From an uncultured Flavobacterium sp. (lineage in GTDB: Bacteria > Bacteroidota > Bacteroidia > Flavobacteriales > Flavobacteriaceae), in NCBI GenBank assembly GCA_913060575.1, contig CAJXRR010000004.1, positions 1-40,381 on the forward strand: 40,381 nt of DNA. The letters are read 5' to 3'. Shown in pieces: positions 32,462 through 40,245 of the stretch (the stretch's first letter is position 1; each line of letters opens with the position of its first letter). The position numbers and the translations under genes were made by a program. Below the pieces are notes generated by a model, which worked only from the letters and a program-made list of their open reading frames with translations, searched no databases and was not told where the DNA came from.

Positions 32462-32470
32462 CGTAGAGTT
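32451..32470. promoter_or_regulatory. BlaI-type operator 2, overlapping the -33 element
   Basis: AATTCTACAAACGTAGAGTT is a dyad with TCTAC/GTAGA arms around AAAC and one mismatched outer pair. It shares the pattern TCTACAAAnnTAGA with operator 1. The -33 TTTG lies at its centre. Confidence 0.75.
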
Positions 32471-32530
32471 AAAAATTTGTTAAGTAATTATTTTTAATAT
32501 TATTTAGAGATAAATATTTTCTTCTTAAAG

Positions 32531-32559
32531 ACAAAAAAAAAGCCGCTAGAAGCGGCTTT
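32531..32559 (-). terminator. Strong intrinsic terminator after the M20 dipeptidase gene
   Basis: AAAGCCGCT (32539-32547) and AGCGGCTTT (32551-32559) form a perfect 9-base stem with an AGA loop. On the minus strand nine T residues follow. The hairpin begins 2 bases beyond the stop codon of the M20 gene. Confidence 0.93.
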
Positions 32560-32561
32560 CT

Positions 32562-33950
32562 TTATTTAGATAATTCTGTGAAGTATTTATAGAAATACGG
32601 AATGGTTTCTATTCCCTTTAAGTAGTTGAAAATTCCGAAATGTTCGTTTGGTGAGTGAATTGCATCACTATCTAAGCCAAACCCCATTAATATCGTTTTA
32701 CTTTTTAATTCGTCTTCAAATAAAGAAACTATAGGAATACTTCCTCCGCTTCTTTGCGGGATAGGTGTTTTTCCAAAGGTAGCCTCATAAGCTTTGCTTG
32801 CTGCTTGATAAGCGATGTTATCAATTGGAGTTACATATCCTTGACCTCCATGATGTGGAGTTACTTTTACAGTAACAGATTTTGGAGCTATACTTTCAAA
32901 ATGTTTTACAAACAAATCGGTGATTTCATGCCAATCTTGATTAGGAACCAAACGCATCGATATTTTTGCATAGGCTTTTGAAGCTATCACAGTTTTAGCA
33001 CCTTCACCAGTATAGCCACCCCAAATTCCGTTGACATCTAGTGTTGGCCTGATTGAATTTCTTTCATTGGTTGTGTAACCTTTTTCACCATGTTCTTCTT
33101 CAATATCAAGAGCTTTATTGTATGCTTCTTGAGAAAATGGAGCTTTACCCATTTCATCACGTTCTGTTCTTGATAATTCTTCAACTTTATCGTAAAAACC
33201 AGGAATGGTGATATGATTATTTTCATCATGTAAAGAAGCAATCATTTGTGTTAAAATATTAATTGGGTTGGCAACTGCGCCACCATACAATCCAGAATGT
33301 AAATCCCTGTTCGGACCTGTAACTTCCACTTCCACATAACTCAGACCACGCAATCCTGTAGTAATAGAAGGAATATCATTGGCAATCATTCCAGTATCAG
33401 AAATTAAGATGACATCATTTGCTAGTTTTTCTTGATTTTGTTTTACAAACCAACCTAAACTTTCTGATCCAACTTCTTCTTCACCTTCAATCATAAATTT
33501 TACATTACAAGGAAGATTTCCTGTAGCCGTCATATATTCCATTGCTTTTACATGCATGTACATCTGACCTTTATCATCACATGCACCACGTGCAAAAATA
33601 GCGCCTTCAGGATGAATGTCGGTTTTCTTGATGATCGGTTCAAAAGCTGGAGAGTCCCATAAATGTAAAGGATCAGCTGGTTGCACATCATAGTGACCAT
33701 ATACCAAAATGGTAGGTAAATTTTTAGCAATAATTTTTTCTGCATAAACTATTGGGTAACCAGGAGTTTCGCATATTTCTACAAAATCACACCCTGCTTT
33801 TTCTAGGCTTTCTTTAACGGCATCAGCCGTATTTAAAACATCCTGATTAAAGGCAGAATCTGCACTAACAGAAGGAATTTTTAAAAGTTCAATGAGTTCA
33901 TTGATGAAACGATCTTTGTGCGCTTCTATGTATTTTTTTACGTCTGACAT
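32562..33950 (-). CDS. M20 family dipeptidase
   Basis: This 462-residue protein is a di-zinc peptidase of the CNDP-like M20 group, which hydrolyses dipeptides and similar substrates. Visible metal and catalytic motifs are VYGHYDVQPADP (His and catalytic-region Asp, about residues 82-93), FARGACDDKGQMYMH (bridging Asp, about 118-132), EGEEEVGSE (catalytic Glu and ligand Glu, about 154-162) and SDTGM. HSPNEHFGI near the C-terminus supplies the last histidine. The lid/dimerisation domain with DLHSGLYGGAVANP lies between. There is no signal peptide, so it is cytoplasmic and could finish digestion of peptides imported after extracytoplasmic cleavage. It is divergent from tRNA-Leu. A -7-like TATTTTTG lies at 33978-33971. 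Confidence 0.95.
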   Translation of the reverse strand: MSDVKKYIEAHKDRFINELIELLKIPSVSADSAFNQDVLNTADAVKESLEKAGCDFVEICETPGYPIVYAEKIIAKNLPTILVYGHYDVQPADPLHLWDSPAFEPIIKKTDIHPEGAIFARGACDDKGQMYMHVKAMEYMTATGNLPCNVKFMIEGEEEVGSESLGWFVKQNQEKLANDVILISDTGMIANDIPSITTGLRGLSYVEVEVTGPNRDLHSGLYGGAVANPINILTQMIASLHDENNHITIPGFYDKVEELSRTERDEMGKAPFSQEAYNKALDIEEEHGEKGYTTNERNSIRPTLDVNGIWGGYTGEGAKTVIASKAYAKISMRLVPNQDWHEITDLFVKHFESIAPKSVTVKVTPHHGGQGYVTPIDNIAYQAASKAYEATFGKTPIPQRSGGSIPIVSLFEDELKSKTILMGFGLDSDAIHSPNEHFGIFNYLKGIETIPYFYKYFTELSK

Positions 33951-33999
33951 GATTTGTTTTTACTAGAGATCAAAAATACTAAAATTCCTAAGAATTGGC

Positions 34000-34029
34000 T
34001 TTGCGATTTGAGACGAATGCTTATATTTG
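34000..34029 (+). promoter_or_regulatory. Promoter of tRNA-Leu
   Basis: TTTG (34000-34003), an 18-base spacer and TATATTTG (34022-34029) match the Bacteroidota consensus. The tRNA begins about 29 bases after the predicted transcription start. Confidence 0.75.
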
Positions 34030-34063
34030 CACTCCGAATGCTGAAAAATAGTTCAGTTTAGTT

Positions 34064-34145
34064 GCAGGCGTGGTGGAATTGGTAGACACGCTAGACTTAG
34101 GATCTAGTGCCGCGAGGTGTGAGAGTTCGAGTCTCTCCGCCTGTA
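34064..34145 (+). tRNA. tRNA-Leu, anticodon UAG
   Basis: The 82-base sequence folds as a class II tRNA. The acceptor arm GCAGGCG pairs with CGCCTGT, with a G.U at 1-72, and the discriminator base is A (34145). The D loop contains GGTAGACAC. The anticodon stem is CTAGA/TCTAG with loop CTTAGGA, so TAG at 34098-34100 reads CUA-type leucine codons. A long variable arm follows (TGCCGCGAGGTGT), and the T arm is GAGAG-TTCGAGT-CTCTC. The long variable arm and A73 agree with leucine identity. No CCA is encoded. It is preceded by a clear promoter and followed by a terminator, so it is transcribed alone. Confidence 0.97.
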
Positions 34146-34154
34146 CAATAAGAG

Positions 34155-34185
34155 AAAGCTCCTTGATGATTCAAGGAGTTTTTGC
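34155..34185 (+). terminator. Terminator of tRNA-Leu
   Basis: CTCCTTGA (34159-34166) pairs with TCAAGGAG (34171-34178) around TGAT, and A-T and G-T pairs extend the base. TTTTT and then GCTTTTT follow. It lies 14 bases after the tRNA end. Confidence 0.85.
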
Positions 34186-34212
34186 TTTTTAGAAAAGTTA
34201 TTAAAAAAAAAT

Positions 34213-34278
34213 AGAGACGAGAAGTTTACCCTGAGCGTTTGCAGTGAGCTAGTAGAACTGAAATCGAAGGGAGTCTCT
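34213..34278 (+). repeat. Long-loop palindromic repeat (copy 6)
   Basis: CCCT (34229-34232) and AGGG (34268-34271) flank a region that begins GAGCG and ends TCGA, the two halves of the shared core, separated here by 26 bases. A second, outer pair of arms, AGAGAC (34213-34218) and GTCTCT (34273-34278), is also perfectly complementary. Confidence 0.55.
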
Positions 34279-34285
34279 GAGTTTA

Positions 34286-34305
34286 TGCTGAGCATTGTCG
34301 AAGTA
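34286..34305 (+). repeat. Palindromic repeat (copy 7)
   Basis: The core GAGCATTGTCGA (34290-34301) is flanked by short arms TGCT/AGTA with one G.U pair. The arms are weak, so the call rests on the core and on its position next to copy 6. Confidence 0.5.
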
Positions 34306-34317
34306 CCTGTACAAAAT

Positions 34318-34352
34318 AAAAAAGCTTCTTGATTTTTCAAGAAGCTTTTTTT
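34318..34352. terminator. Second hairpin terminator upstream of the MDR gene
   Basis: AAAGCTTCTTGA (34321-34332) pairs perfectly with TCAAGAAGCTTT (34337-34348) around TTTT. A and T tracts extend the stem to about 15 pairs. It resembles the tRNA terminator (GCTYCTTGAT...TCAAGRAG), which suggests duplication. No gene ends immediately before it. Confidence 0.75.
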
Positions 34353-34394
34353 ATTCTAGATTTTGGATGTATTTTTAGAATCCAAATACTATTT

Positions 34395-35375
34395 ATGAAA
34401 GCCATTGTTTGTAACCAATTCGGATTGCCCTCTTCATTAACTTATCAAGAAGTAGAGAATCCTTCACCCAAAAAAGGAGAATTGTTAATCACTGTAAAAG
34501 CGTGTAGTGTCAATTTCCCAGATACATTAATCATACAAGGGAAGTATCAATTTAAACCTCCATTTCCATTTTCACCAGGAAGTGATGTTGCCGGAATTAT
34601 TGAAGCCGTTGGTGAAGAAGTAAAAGGTTTTCAAATTGGCGATGAAGTTGTTGGTTTTATTCCGTTTGGTGGTTTCGCAGAAAAAGCAATTATTCCTGCT
34701 AAAGATTGTTTCCCAAAACCCAGTGGAATGTCGATGGTGAATGCCTCCGCATTTTTATTAGCCTACGGAACATCGTTTCATGCATTAAAAGACAGAGCAA
34801 AATTACAAGAAGGAGAAACCGTTTTGGTATTGGGTGCATCAGGAGGAGTCGGAATTACAGCGGTAGAACTTTCAAAATTGATGGGAGCAAAGGTGATTGC
34901 AGCAGCTTCTACAGATGAAAAACTAGCTTTATGCAAAGAATTTGGTGCAGATGAAACTATAAATTATACAACAGAGAATTTAAAAGAGCGGGTGAAAGAA
35001 TTAACCAACGGAAAAGGAGTGGATGTGATTTACGATCCTGTTGGTGGAGATTTCTCTGAACAAGCATTTCGATCCATCGCCTGGAAAGGAAGACATTTGG
35101 TAATTGGTTTTGCTAACGGACAAATCCCTAAGATTCCTCTTAATTTACCGCTATTAAAAGGAGCTGATATTGTTGGTGTTTTTTGGGGTGTATTTGCACA
35201 AAAAGAACCACAGAAAAGTTTACAAAATATTCATCAATTATTGACTTGGTTTGCGAAAGGAGACATAAAACCTCATATAGATGCTACCTATTCTTTAGAC
35301 GATGCTCCGAAAGCATTAGAAGATATGATGGATAGAAAAGTAAAAGGTAAAATTGTAATTGATTTAGAGAAATAA
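34395..35375 (+). CDS. Zinc-independent MDR oxidoreductase (NADPH:quinone reductase-like)
   Basis: The ATG at 34395 gives 326 residues; the track's extension of 22 codons runs through the upstream hairpin terminator and is unlikely. The N-terminal GroES-like domain includes CSVNFPDTLIIQGKY and GSDVAGIIEAVGEEVKGFQIGDEVVGF. The Rossmann motif VLGASGGVGITAVELSKLMGAKVIA (about residues 145-169) binds NADPH, followed by ADETINY and DVIYDPVGGDF. There is no structural zinc cysteine cluster, as expected for quinone reductase/enoyl reductase-type members. The substrate is uncertain (quinones or acyl thioesters). It is convergent with a hotdog thioesterase gene, with 2 bases between the stops. Confidence 0.93.
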   Translation: MKAIVCNQFGLPSSLTYQEVENPSPKKGELLITVKACSVNFPDTLIIQGKYQFKPPFPFSPGSDVAGIIEAVGEEVKGFQIGDEVVGFIPFGGFAEKAIIPAKDCFPKPSGMSMVNASAFLLAYGTSFHALKDRAKLQEGETVLVLGASGGVGITAVELSKLMGAKVIAAASTDEKLALCKEFGADETINYTTENLKERVKELTNGKGVDVIYDPVGGDFSEQAFRSIAWKGRHLVIGFANGQIPKIPLNLPLLKGADIVGVFWGVFAQKEPQKSLQNIHQLLTWFAKGDIKPHIDATYSLDDAPKALEDMMDRKVKGKIVIDLEK

Positions 35376-35377
35376 AA

Positions 35378-35824
35378 TTAGTTTCTCTTCGATTTAATCA
35401 ATTCAAAATCTTCGGTTTTATCCAATCCATCTAATAAAGTATCGTATTTTGAAGGTAATACAGCTAATTTTCTTTTCTCTAAATCAATCCAAGCGCCATA
35501 CACATCAATAATTGCTGCGACTTTTCCTGACTCGTTAAAGATTTCATGACGCATTTTCCATCTGCTTTTGTCATCATTTAGAGCCGATAATTTTGCATTG
35601 ACAATAATATTTTCTCCCGAATGAATTTCTTTTCTAAATGAAGTGTGTTCTGTAAATAAAATTGGACCAATATTGTCTTTAGAAATTTCATCTACTGGAA
35701 ATCCGGCATGTGTAAAATAGCGAATTCGAACTTCTGCCGCATAATCATTATAAGCTGTATGGCGCATATGTCGGTTTGGATCAAAGTCAGACCATTTGGT
35801 TGCAAATTCTACTTGGTAACTCAT
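35378..35824 (-). CDS. Hotdog-fold acyl-CoA thioesterase (4HBT type)
   Basis: This 148-residue single hotdog domain begins YQVEFATKWSDFDPNRHMRHTAYNDYAAEVR. The Asp in WSDFDPNRHM (about residues 12-21) is the expected catalytic acid, as in YbgC/4HBT thioesterases. The long helix and the beta-sheet (GENIIVNAKLSAL, SRWKMRHEIFN) complete the fold. It would hydrolyse an acyl-CoA whose identity cannot be read. A -7-like TATTTTTG lies at 35849-35842, leaving a leader of about 18 bases. It ends next to the MDR gene. Confidence 0.9.
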   Translation of the reverse strand: MSYQVEFATKWSDFDPNRHMRHTAYNDYAAEVRIRYFTHAGFPVDEISKDNIGPILFTEHTSFRKEIHSGENIIVNAKLSALNDDKSRWKMRHEIFNESGKVAAIIDVYGAWIDLEKRKLAVLPSKYDTLLDGLDKTEDFELIKSKRN

Positions 35825-35892
35825 ATAAGAAATTAAGAAAACAAAAATAAGAACTTCAAGAAGATATTTAGGTAGTATCTTAAATAAATAAC

Positions 35893-36972
35893 CTAAGTTT
35901 TCACATCTAACGCATCACGTAAAGTATTTCCAATTAACATAAAAGCCATTACAAGACTCATTATTGCCAACCCTGGAATAACGGCTAAATAAGGTTTTCC
36001 TAAAATGATATAATTGTAATGATTTTTAATAATTGCGCCCCAAGAAGGAGTAGGAGGTTGTGCACCTATTCCTAAGAAACTTAATCCGCTTTCTATTAAA
36101 ATGGCAGCTGCAAAATTAGCTGCAGAAATTACAATGACGGGTGCCATAATATTGGGTAAGATATGTCTGAAAATAATTCTAAAATTAGAATAGCCTAAAG
36201 CTTTAGCAGCTTCTACATATTGTTGTTGTTTGGTAGTTAAAACCTGCCCTCGTACTACTCTGGCAACTTCTACCCACATGGTTAATCCAACGGCAATAAA
36301 AACTTGCCAATAACCTTTGCCCAAAGCTAATGTTATTGCAATGACTAATAATAAAGTAGGTATTGACCAAGTGATATTAATGATCCACATGATAAATGCA
36401 TCTACTTTTCCGCCAAAATATCCTGCAATTGCTCCTATAGAAATACCGATGAATAAGGAAATAAAAACCGCAATAAAACCGATGAAAAATGAAATTCGTG
36501 TCCCCACGATTAATCTACTCAGTAAATCTCTTCCGTATTTGTCGGTTCCAAAATAGAAGGTTTTCTTTTGAATGTATTTTGAAGTATTATTATGAATCAA
36601 ACTGAGAGGAATTGACTTTGTTAAGCCATCATCATAGTTGACATATTCTAATACATCACCTTTTAATTGATACGATCTAATAGGAATTTCTGTATTGGTG
36701 ATTTTTGTCCCCATAAAGAGTTTATTCATCCAAGATTGATTAGATGATTCTTTATTTGGAATTGTTAACATTTCAACTGAAAAACCGGGCTTTTTAGAGT
36801 GGATTTCGATATGCATTTGATTTGCATTCTCACTATTATCAGGTGCAACGAGATAACCAAATACGGCTATAAATCCACAGAAAACAACAAACCAAAAGCT
36901 GATCAATCCAATTTTATTTTGTTTAAATTTTCGGATTGCTAGTTGAGAAAGTGATGTTGATTTGTTTGACAT
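35893..36972 (-). CDS. ABC transporter permease, DppC/OppC type
   Basis: The 359-residue inner-membrane permease has a first helix at about residues 20-42 (OppC N-terminal domain), an extracytoplasmic insert of roughly 90 residues, and then FGTDKYGRDLLSRLIVGTRIS, the OppC/DppC signature. About five helices follow, along with the coupling-helix EAA-type motif YVEAAKALGYSNFRIIFRHILPN (about 250-272) and a closing IGNTLRDALDVK. Such permeases import oligopeptides, dipeptides or metals such as nickel. The partner permease, ATPases and binding protein are not in the window, so it is an orphan here. A very close promoter match overlaps the terminator of the upstream prc gene. Confidence 0.93.
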   Translation of the reverse strand: MSNKSTSLSQLAIRKFKQNKIGLISFWFVVFCGFIAVFGYLVAPDNSENANQMHIEIHSKKPGFSVEMLTIPNKESSNQSWMNKLFMGTKITNTEIPIRSYQLKGDVLEYVNYDDGLTKSIPLSLIHNNTSKYIQKKTFYFGTDKYGRDLLSRLIVGTRISFFIGFIAVFISLFIGISIGAIAGYFGGKVDAFIMWIINITWSIPTLLLVIAITLALGKGYWQVFIAVGLTMWVEVARVVRGQVLTTKQQQYVEAAKALGYSNFRIIFRHILPNIMAPVIVISAANFAAAILIESGLSFLGIGAQPPTPSWGAIIKNHYNYIILGKPYLAVIPGLAIMSLVMAFMLIGNTLRDALDVKT

Positions 36973-36977
36973 TGCTA

Positions 36978-37008
36978 CAAATGTAAAAAACCTGATAGGT
37001 TACACAAA
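36978..37008 (-). promoter_or_regulatory. Promoter of the OppC-type permease gene
   Basis: On the minus strand TTTG (37008-37005), a 19-base spacer and TACATTTG (36985-36978) match the Bacteroidota consensus well. The ATG at 36972 begins 5 bases after the -7 element, so the mRNA is predicted to be leaderless or nearly so. The -33 element falls in the loop of the prc terminator hairpin. Confidence 0.7.
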
Positions 37009-37018
37009 CTTATCAGGT
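36985..37018 (-). terminator. Terminator after prc
   Basis: ACCTGATA (36990-36997) and TATCAGGT (37011-37018) form a perfect 8-base stem on a 13-base loop. On the minus strand six T residues follow. It lies 25 bases past the prc stop and overlaps the promoter of the next gene. Confidence 0.82.
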
Positions 37019-37043
37019 CTTTTAGCATATAAATTAACTGTTT

Positions 37044-39170
37044 TTAATTCTTTACGATCTCTTGTGGAATTCTTAATTTTAACTGACTTAAAACATTTAA
37101 CGCTTCAGAAATATACATGTCTTTAGCTAAATTCTTATGCCATGCATTTCTTTTTTCTTTTAAATCTTGATTCTCGTTAAAAAGAGGAATTTCATATTTA
37201 GGAGAATTAAAAGCCAATCCAGATTCATATTTAAAAACGGAAGAGAATTTTTCAGCAAATTTTTCTCTTTGCTTTAAATCTTCACTGTACTGATTGTAGT
37301 TTAAAGAATAGGTAGAATCGTCTTGTTCTTTTTTTAACCATTTCGCATATTCATCAATCAATTGAAATTTAGGGTCTTTATTAATTCTTTCTACACTCTT
37401 AGTAACAACATCGGAGAAGTTGCTGTAAGAATTTACTTGGTTATAGTTTGCTTTTGCAACTTTATCCCATTTTAAAGCACCTTCAATATCACGTTCTCCA
37501 TACTTCATATAGCTAAACCTTGTTGGCATTGCGATATCAGAATAAACACCTTCAACCTGGGTAGATCCACCATTAATTCTATAGAATTTTTGAATGGTCA
37601 TTTTTATGAAACCCAATTCTTTCTCGTAATTTGGATAAAACTGATTGATAGGTAATATATTTTGAACTGTTCCTTTACCATGTGTTTGATTTCCTCCTAA
37701 AATAACAGCTCGATTGTAATCTTGCATAGCAGCTGCAAAAATTTCAGAAGCAGAAGCAGATAATTCGTTGACTAAAACCACCAAAGAACCACTCCATTGA
37801 ATTTTAGTATCTACATCGTTTTTAATAACAGGCGCTTCTCCTCTATACCTTACTTGTACAATAGGACCTTGATCTACAAACAAACCAGCGATTTTTATAG
37901 CAGTTTCTAAAGAACCACCTCCATTGTTTCTTAAATCGATGATTAAACCTTCAACATTTTCTTCTTTAAGACGATCAATTTCTTGTTCCATGTCTTTAGC
38001 AGAATCTCTAAAATTTTGATCTCCAAAACTGATATAGAATTTTGGTAAATCTATAATGCCATATTTTTTACCATTTTTTTCTACTACAGATGATTTTACA
38101 AAGGTTTCATCTAATTGAACTAAATCTCTTGTGATTGTGATAACTCTGGTAGAGCCATCTAATTTCTTTTTAACTGTTAGAGCAACCTTGGTGTCTTTTG
38201 GGCCTTTAATAAACTTAATAGCATCATCTAAACGCATTCCAACAATATCTACAGGCTCTTCATTTTCTTGAGCAACTTTTAGAATAATATCTCCCTCTTC
38301 TAATTCTGCTTGTTTCCAAGCTGGCCCACCTGAGACAAGTTCTACAACTCGTGTATAAATTCCTTTCTTTTCTAGACGAGCGCCAATTCCTTCTAACTTA
38401 CCAGACATGTCTTGATCAAAACTTTCTTTGATGCTGGGTGCCATATAAGTGGTGTGAGGATCAAAAGCTCCAACTACACTATTTAAAAAAGTAGAAAACC
38501 AATCTCTGTGCTCTAATTCTTCGATACGAATGTATAAATCATCCATAGACTTCATTACTTCAGCTCTTGCTTCTTTTTCTATGGTTGTAAAAGATTTTCT
38601 CTTATAAGATTTATCTTTCTTATGTTTTTCTTCCTCTAAAGATTCTTGATCTTGAATTTTGGAAATAGTTTGTAATTTTAGTTGCTTTCTCCAGTAATCA
38701 ATTAATTGATTTTCAGAAGTAGCATATTCCATTTTCTTATAATCTAAATCAATGATTTCATCTTTCTTATAATTAAATGGTTTTTTTAGGATAGCGCCAT
38801 AATAATTTTTAGCAGTTTTAATCTTATCTAAAAAACGACCATAAACCAAGTTATAAAAAGTAATATCAGACTCTTTTAATTGATTATCGATTTGGTATTT
38901 ATATCTGGAAAATTCTTTGATATCTTTCTCGGTAAAGTATCTTTTTGACGGGTCTAATCCATCAATAAAACTTGTAAATACCGATGCGGAAAAATCATCA
39001 TTTAAATCTTTCTCAACATAATGTCCACGAGTAAGCATATAATTTAAGACAGAAATTAAAACTTTGTCTTTTTCTGGATCTGGACTTTTTTTATCTGTTG
39101 GATTTGCAAAACTGACATTGCTTAAAAGTAAACAAAGTGCTAAAAAGGGGATGAATAGTTTCGTCTTCAT
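37044..39170 (-). CDS. prc: Carboxy-terminal processing protease (Prc/Tsp, S41)
   Basis: This 708-residue periplasmic protease degrades proteins from the C-terminus and takes part in envelope and peptidoglycan-enzyme turnover. It has a signal peptide (LFIPFLALCLLLSNVSFA), an N-terminal helical domain (to about residue 235), and a PDZ domain (about 245-340, with GIGARLEKKGIYTRV and GGPAWKQAELEEGDIILKV). The catalytic domain has LIIDLRNNGGGSLETA and the Ser/Lys dyad in NELSASASEIFAA (about 468-480) and THGKGTVQ (Lys499). The C-terminal DUF3340-type region completes the Prc architecture. The terminator at 36990 closes the transcript. It is divergent from surE across about 300 bases. Confidence 0.95.
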   Translation of the reverse strand: MKTKLFIPFLALCLLLSNVSFANPTDKKSPDPEKDKVLISVLNYMLTRGHYVEKDLNDDFSASVFTSFIDGLDPSKRYFTEKDIKEFSRYKYQIDNQLKESDITFYNLVYGRFLDKIKTAKNYYGAILKKPFNYKKDEIIDLDYKKMEYATSENQLIDYWRKQLKLQTISKIQDQESLEEEKHKKDKSYKRKSFTTIEKEARAEVMKSMDDLYIRIEELEHRDWFSTFLNSVVGAFDPHTTYMAPSIKESFDQDMSGKLEGIGARLEKKGIYTRVVELVSGGPAWKQAELEEGDIILKVAQENEEPVDIVGMRLDDAIKFIKGPKDTKVALTVKKKLDGSTRVITITRDLVQLDETFVKSSVVEKNGKKYGIIDLPKFYISFGDQNFRDSAKDMEQEIDRLKEENVEGLIIDLRNNGGGSLETAIKIAGLFVDQGPIVQVRYRGEAPVIKNDVDTKIQWSGSLVVLVNELSASASEIFAAAMQDYNRAVILGGNQTHGKGTVQNILPINQFYPNYEKELGFIKMTIQKFYRINGGSTQVEGVYSDIAMPTRFSYMKYGERDIEGALKWDKVAKANYNQVNSYSNFSDVVTKSVERINKDPKFQLIDEYAKWLKKEQDDSTYSLNYNQYSEDLKQREKFAEKFSSVFKYESGLAFNSPKYEIPLFNENQDLKEKRNAWHKNLAKDMYISEALNVLSQLKLRIPQEIVKN

Positions 39171-39471
39171 AAATCTTCTGTAATTTTTTTGTTCTTAATT
39201 TTAATTTCAAAAATGATGATTAGCTAATGTACTAAAATGATGTCAAATAATTGAGATAGATAGTCTTGATTTTCTAGATGCTGTTTGTTCGTTTTTTTAT
39301 TGGTGAATTCTAAATTAACATCTAGTGAATCTTATTTTTATAATTCATTGGTAACTACTAAATGACACTAACACTACAATATTACTTAAAAAACTGTTGA
39401 GACCTTCTTTACAAAATGTTAAAAAAATGTTCGTATAAATTGCCTTACATTTGTGTGAAATCTTACAAAAA
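39171..39471. other. Divergent intergenic region between prc and surE
   Basis: About 300 bases of AT-rich DNA. I see no credible ORF, tRNA, riboswitch or strong hairpin. A -7-like TACATTTG for surE lies at 39446-39453. I could not identify a convincing promoter for prc. No copy of the GTCGA palindrome is present. Confidence 0.6.
39446..39453 (+). promoter_or_regulatory. Candidate -7 element of surE
   Basis: TACATTTG fits TAnnTTTG and leaves a leader of about 14 bases before the ATG at 39472. No TTTG is present 17-23 bases upstream, so the promoter call is partial. Confidence 0.4.
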
Positions 39472-40245
39472 ATGGCAAAAAAGAGACCTTTAATTTTAGT
39501 AACAAATGATGATGGTATTACTGCTCCTGGTATTAGAGCATTAATTCAAATTATGAATAAAATAGGAGATGTTGTTGTAGTTGCTCCAGACAGACCACAA
39601 AGCGGAATGGGGCATGCAATTACCGTAGATAATGTGTTGCATTGTAACCCAATAACAATAGATGATGGACCGCAAATTGAATACAGTTGCTCTGGTACTC
39701 CTGCAGATTGTGTAAAGATGGCCATAAATGAAATTCTGAACCGCAAACCAGACTTATGCGTTTCTGGAATTAATCATGGAGCTAATTCATCTATTAATGT
39801 TATATACTCTGGAACCATGAGTGCCGCAGTTGAAGCAGGAATTGAAGGAGTTCCAGCCATTGGGTTTTCACTGCTAGATTTTAACTATCAAGCAGATTTT
39901 AAACAAGGAATAGAGTTTGTGAAGAGAATTACACTAAGTGCTCTAAAAAATGGTATTCCAGAAGCAACTGTCTTAAATGTAAATATTCCAAGATTAAAAA
40001 AGGAGCATATAAAAGGGATTAAAATTTGTAGACAAGCCAATGGCTATTGGCGAGAAGACTTTGATAAGCGCAAGAGTCCGTTTGGAAAAGAATATTATTG
40101 GTTATCTGGCGAGTTTGTTAATAAAGACAAAGGAGAAGATACAGATATTTGGGCACTAGAAAATGGTTTCGTTTCTATTGTACCGGTTCAATTTGATTTA
40201 ACAGCTCATCACATGATTCAAAAGCTAAATTCATGGGAATTATAA
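39472..40245 (+). CDS. surE: 5'/3'-nucleotidase SurE
   Basis: SurE is a metal-dependent survival protein that dephosphorylates nucleoside monophosphates and short polyphosphates. From the ATG at 39472 it has 257 residues; the track's TTG start at 39451 lies within the -7 element and is unlikely. The metal site is in ILVTNDDGITAPG (Asp-Asp, about residues 8-20), followed by VVAPDRPQSGMGHAIT (Ser ligand), CSGTPADCV and VSGINHGANSSINVIYSGT (Asn ligand, about 102-120). All are consistent with an active enzyme. The next gene starts 13 bases before its stop, so it is translationally coupled to a small membrane protein. Confidence 0.97.
   Translation: MAKKRPLILVTNDDGITAPGIRALIQIMNKIGDVVVVAPDRPQSGMGHAITVDNVLHCNPITIDDGPQIEYSCSGTPADCVKMAINEILNRKPDLCVSGINHGANSSINVIYSGTMSAAVEAGIEGVPAIGFSLLDFNYQADFKQGIEFVKRITLSALKNGIPEATVLNVNIPRLKKEHIKGIKICRQANGYWREDFDKRKSPFGKEYYWLSGEFVNKDKGEDTDIWALENGFVSIVPVQFDLTAHHMIQKLNSWEL

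Noticed and set aside
39171-39471. Riboswitch or small RNA in the prc-surE gap
   Set aside because: No strong paired structure or terminator was found; only a -7-like element for surE.
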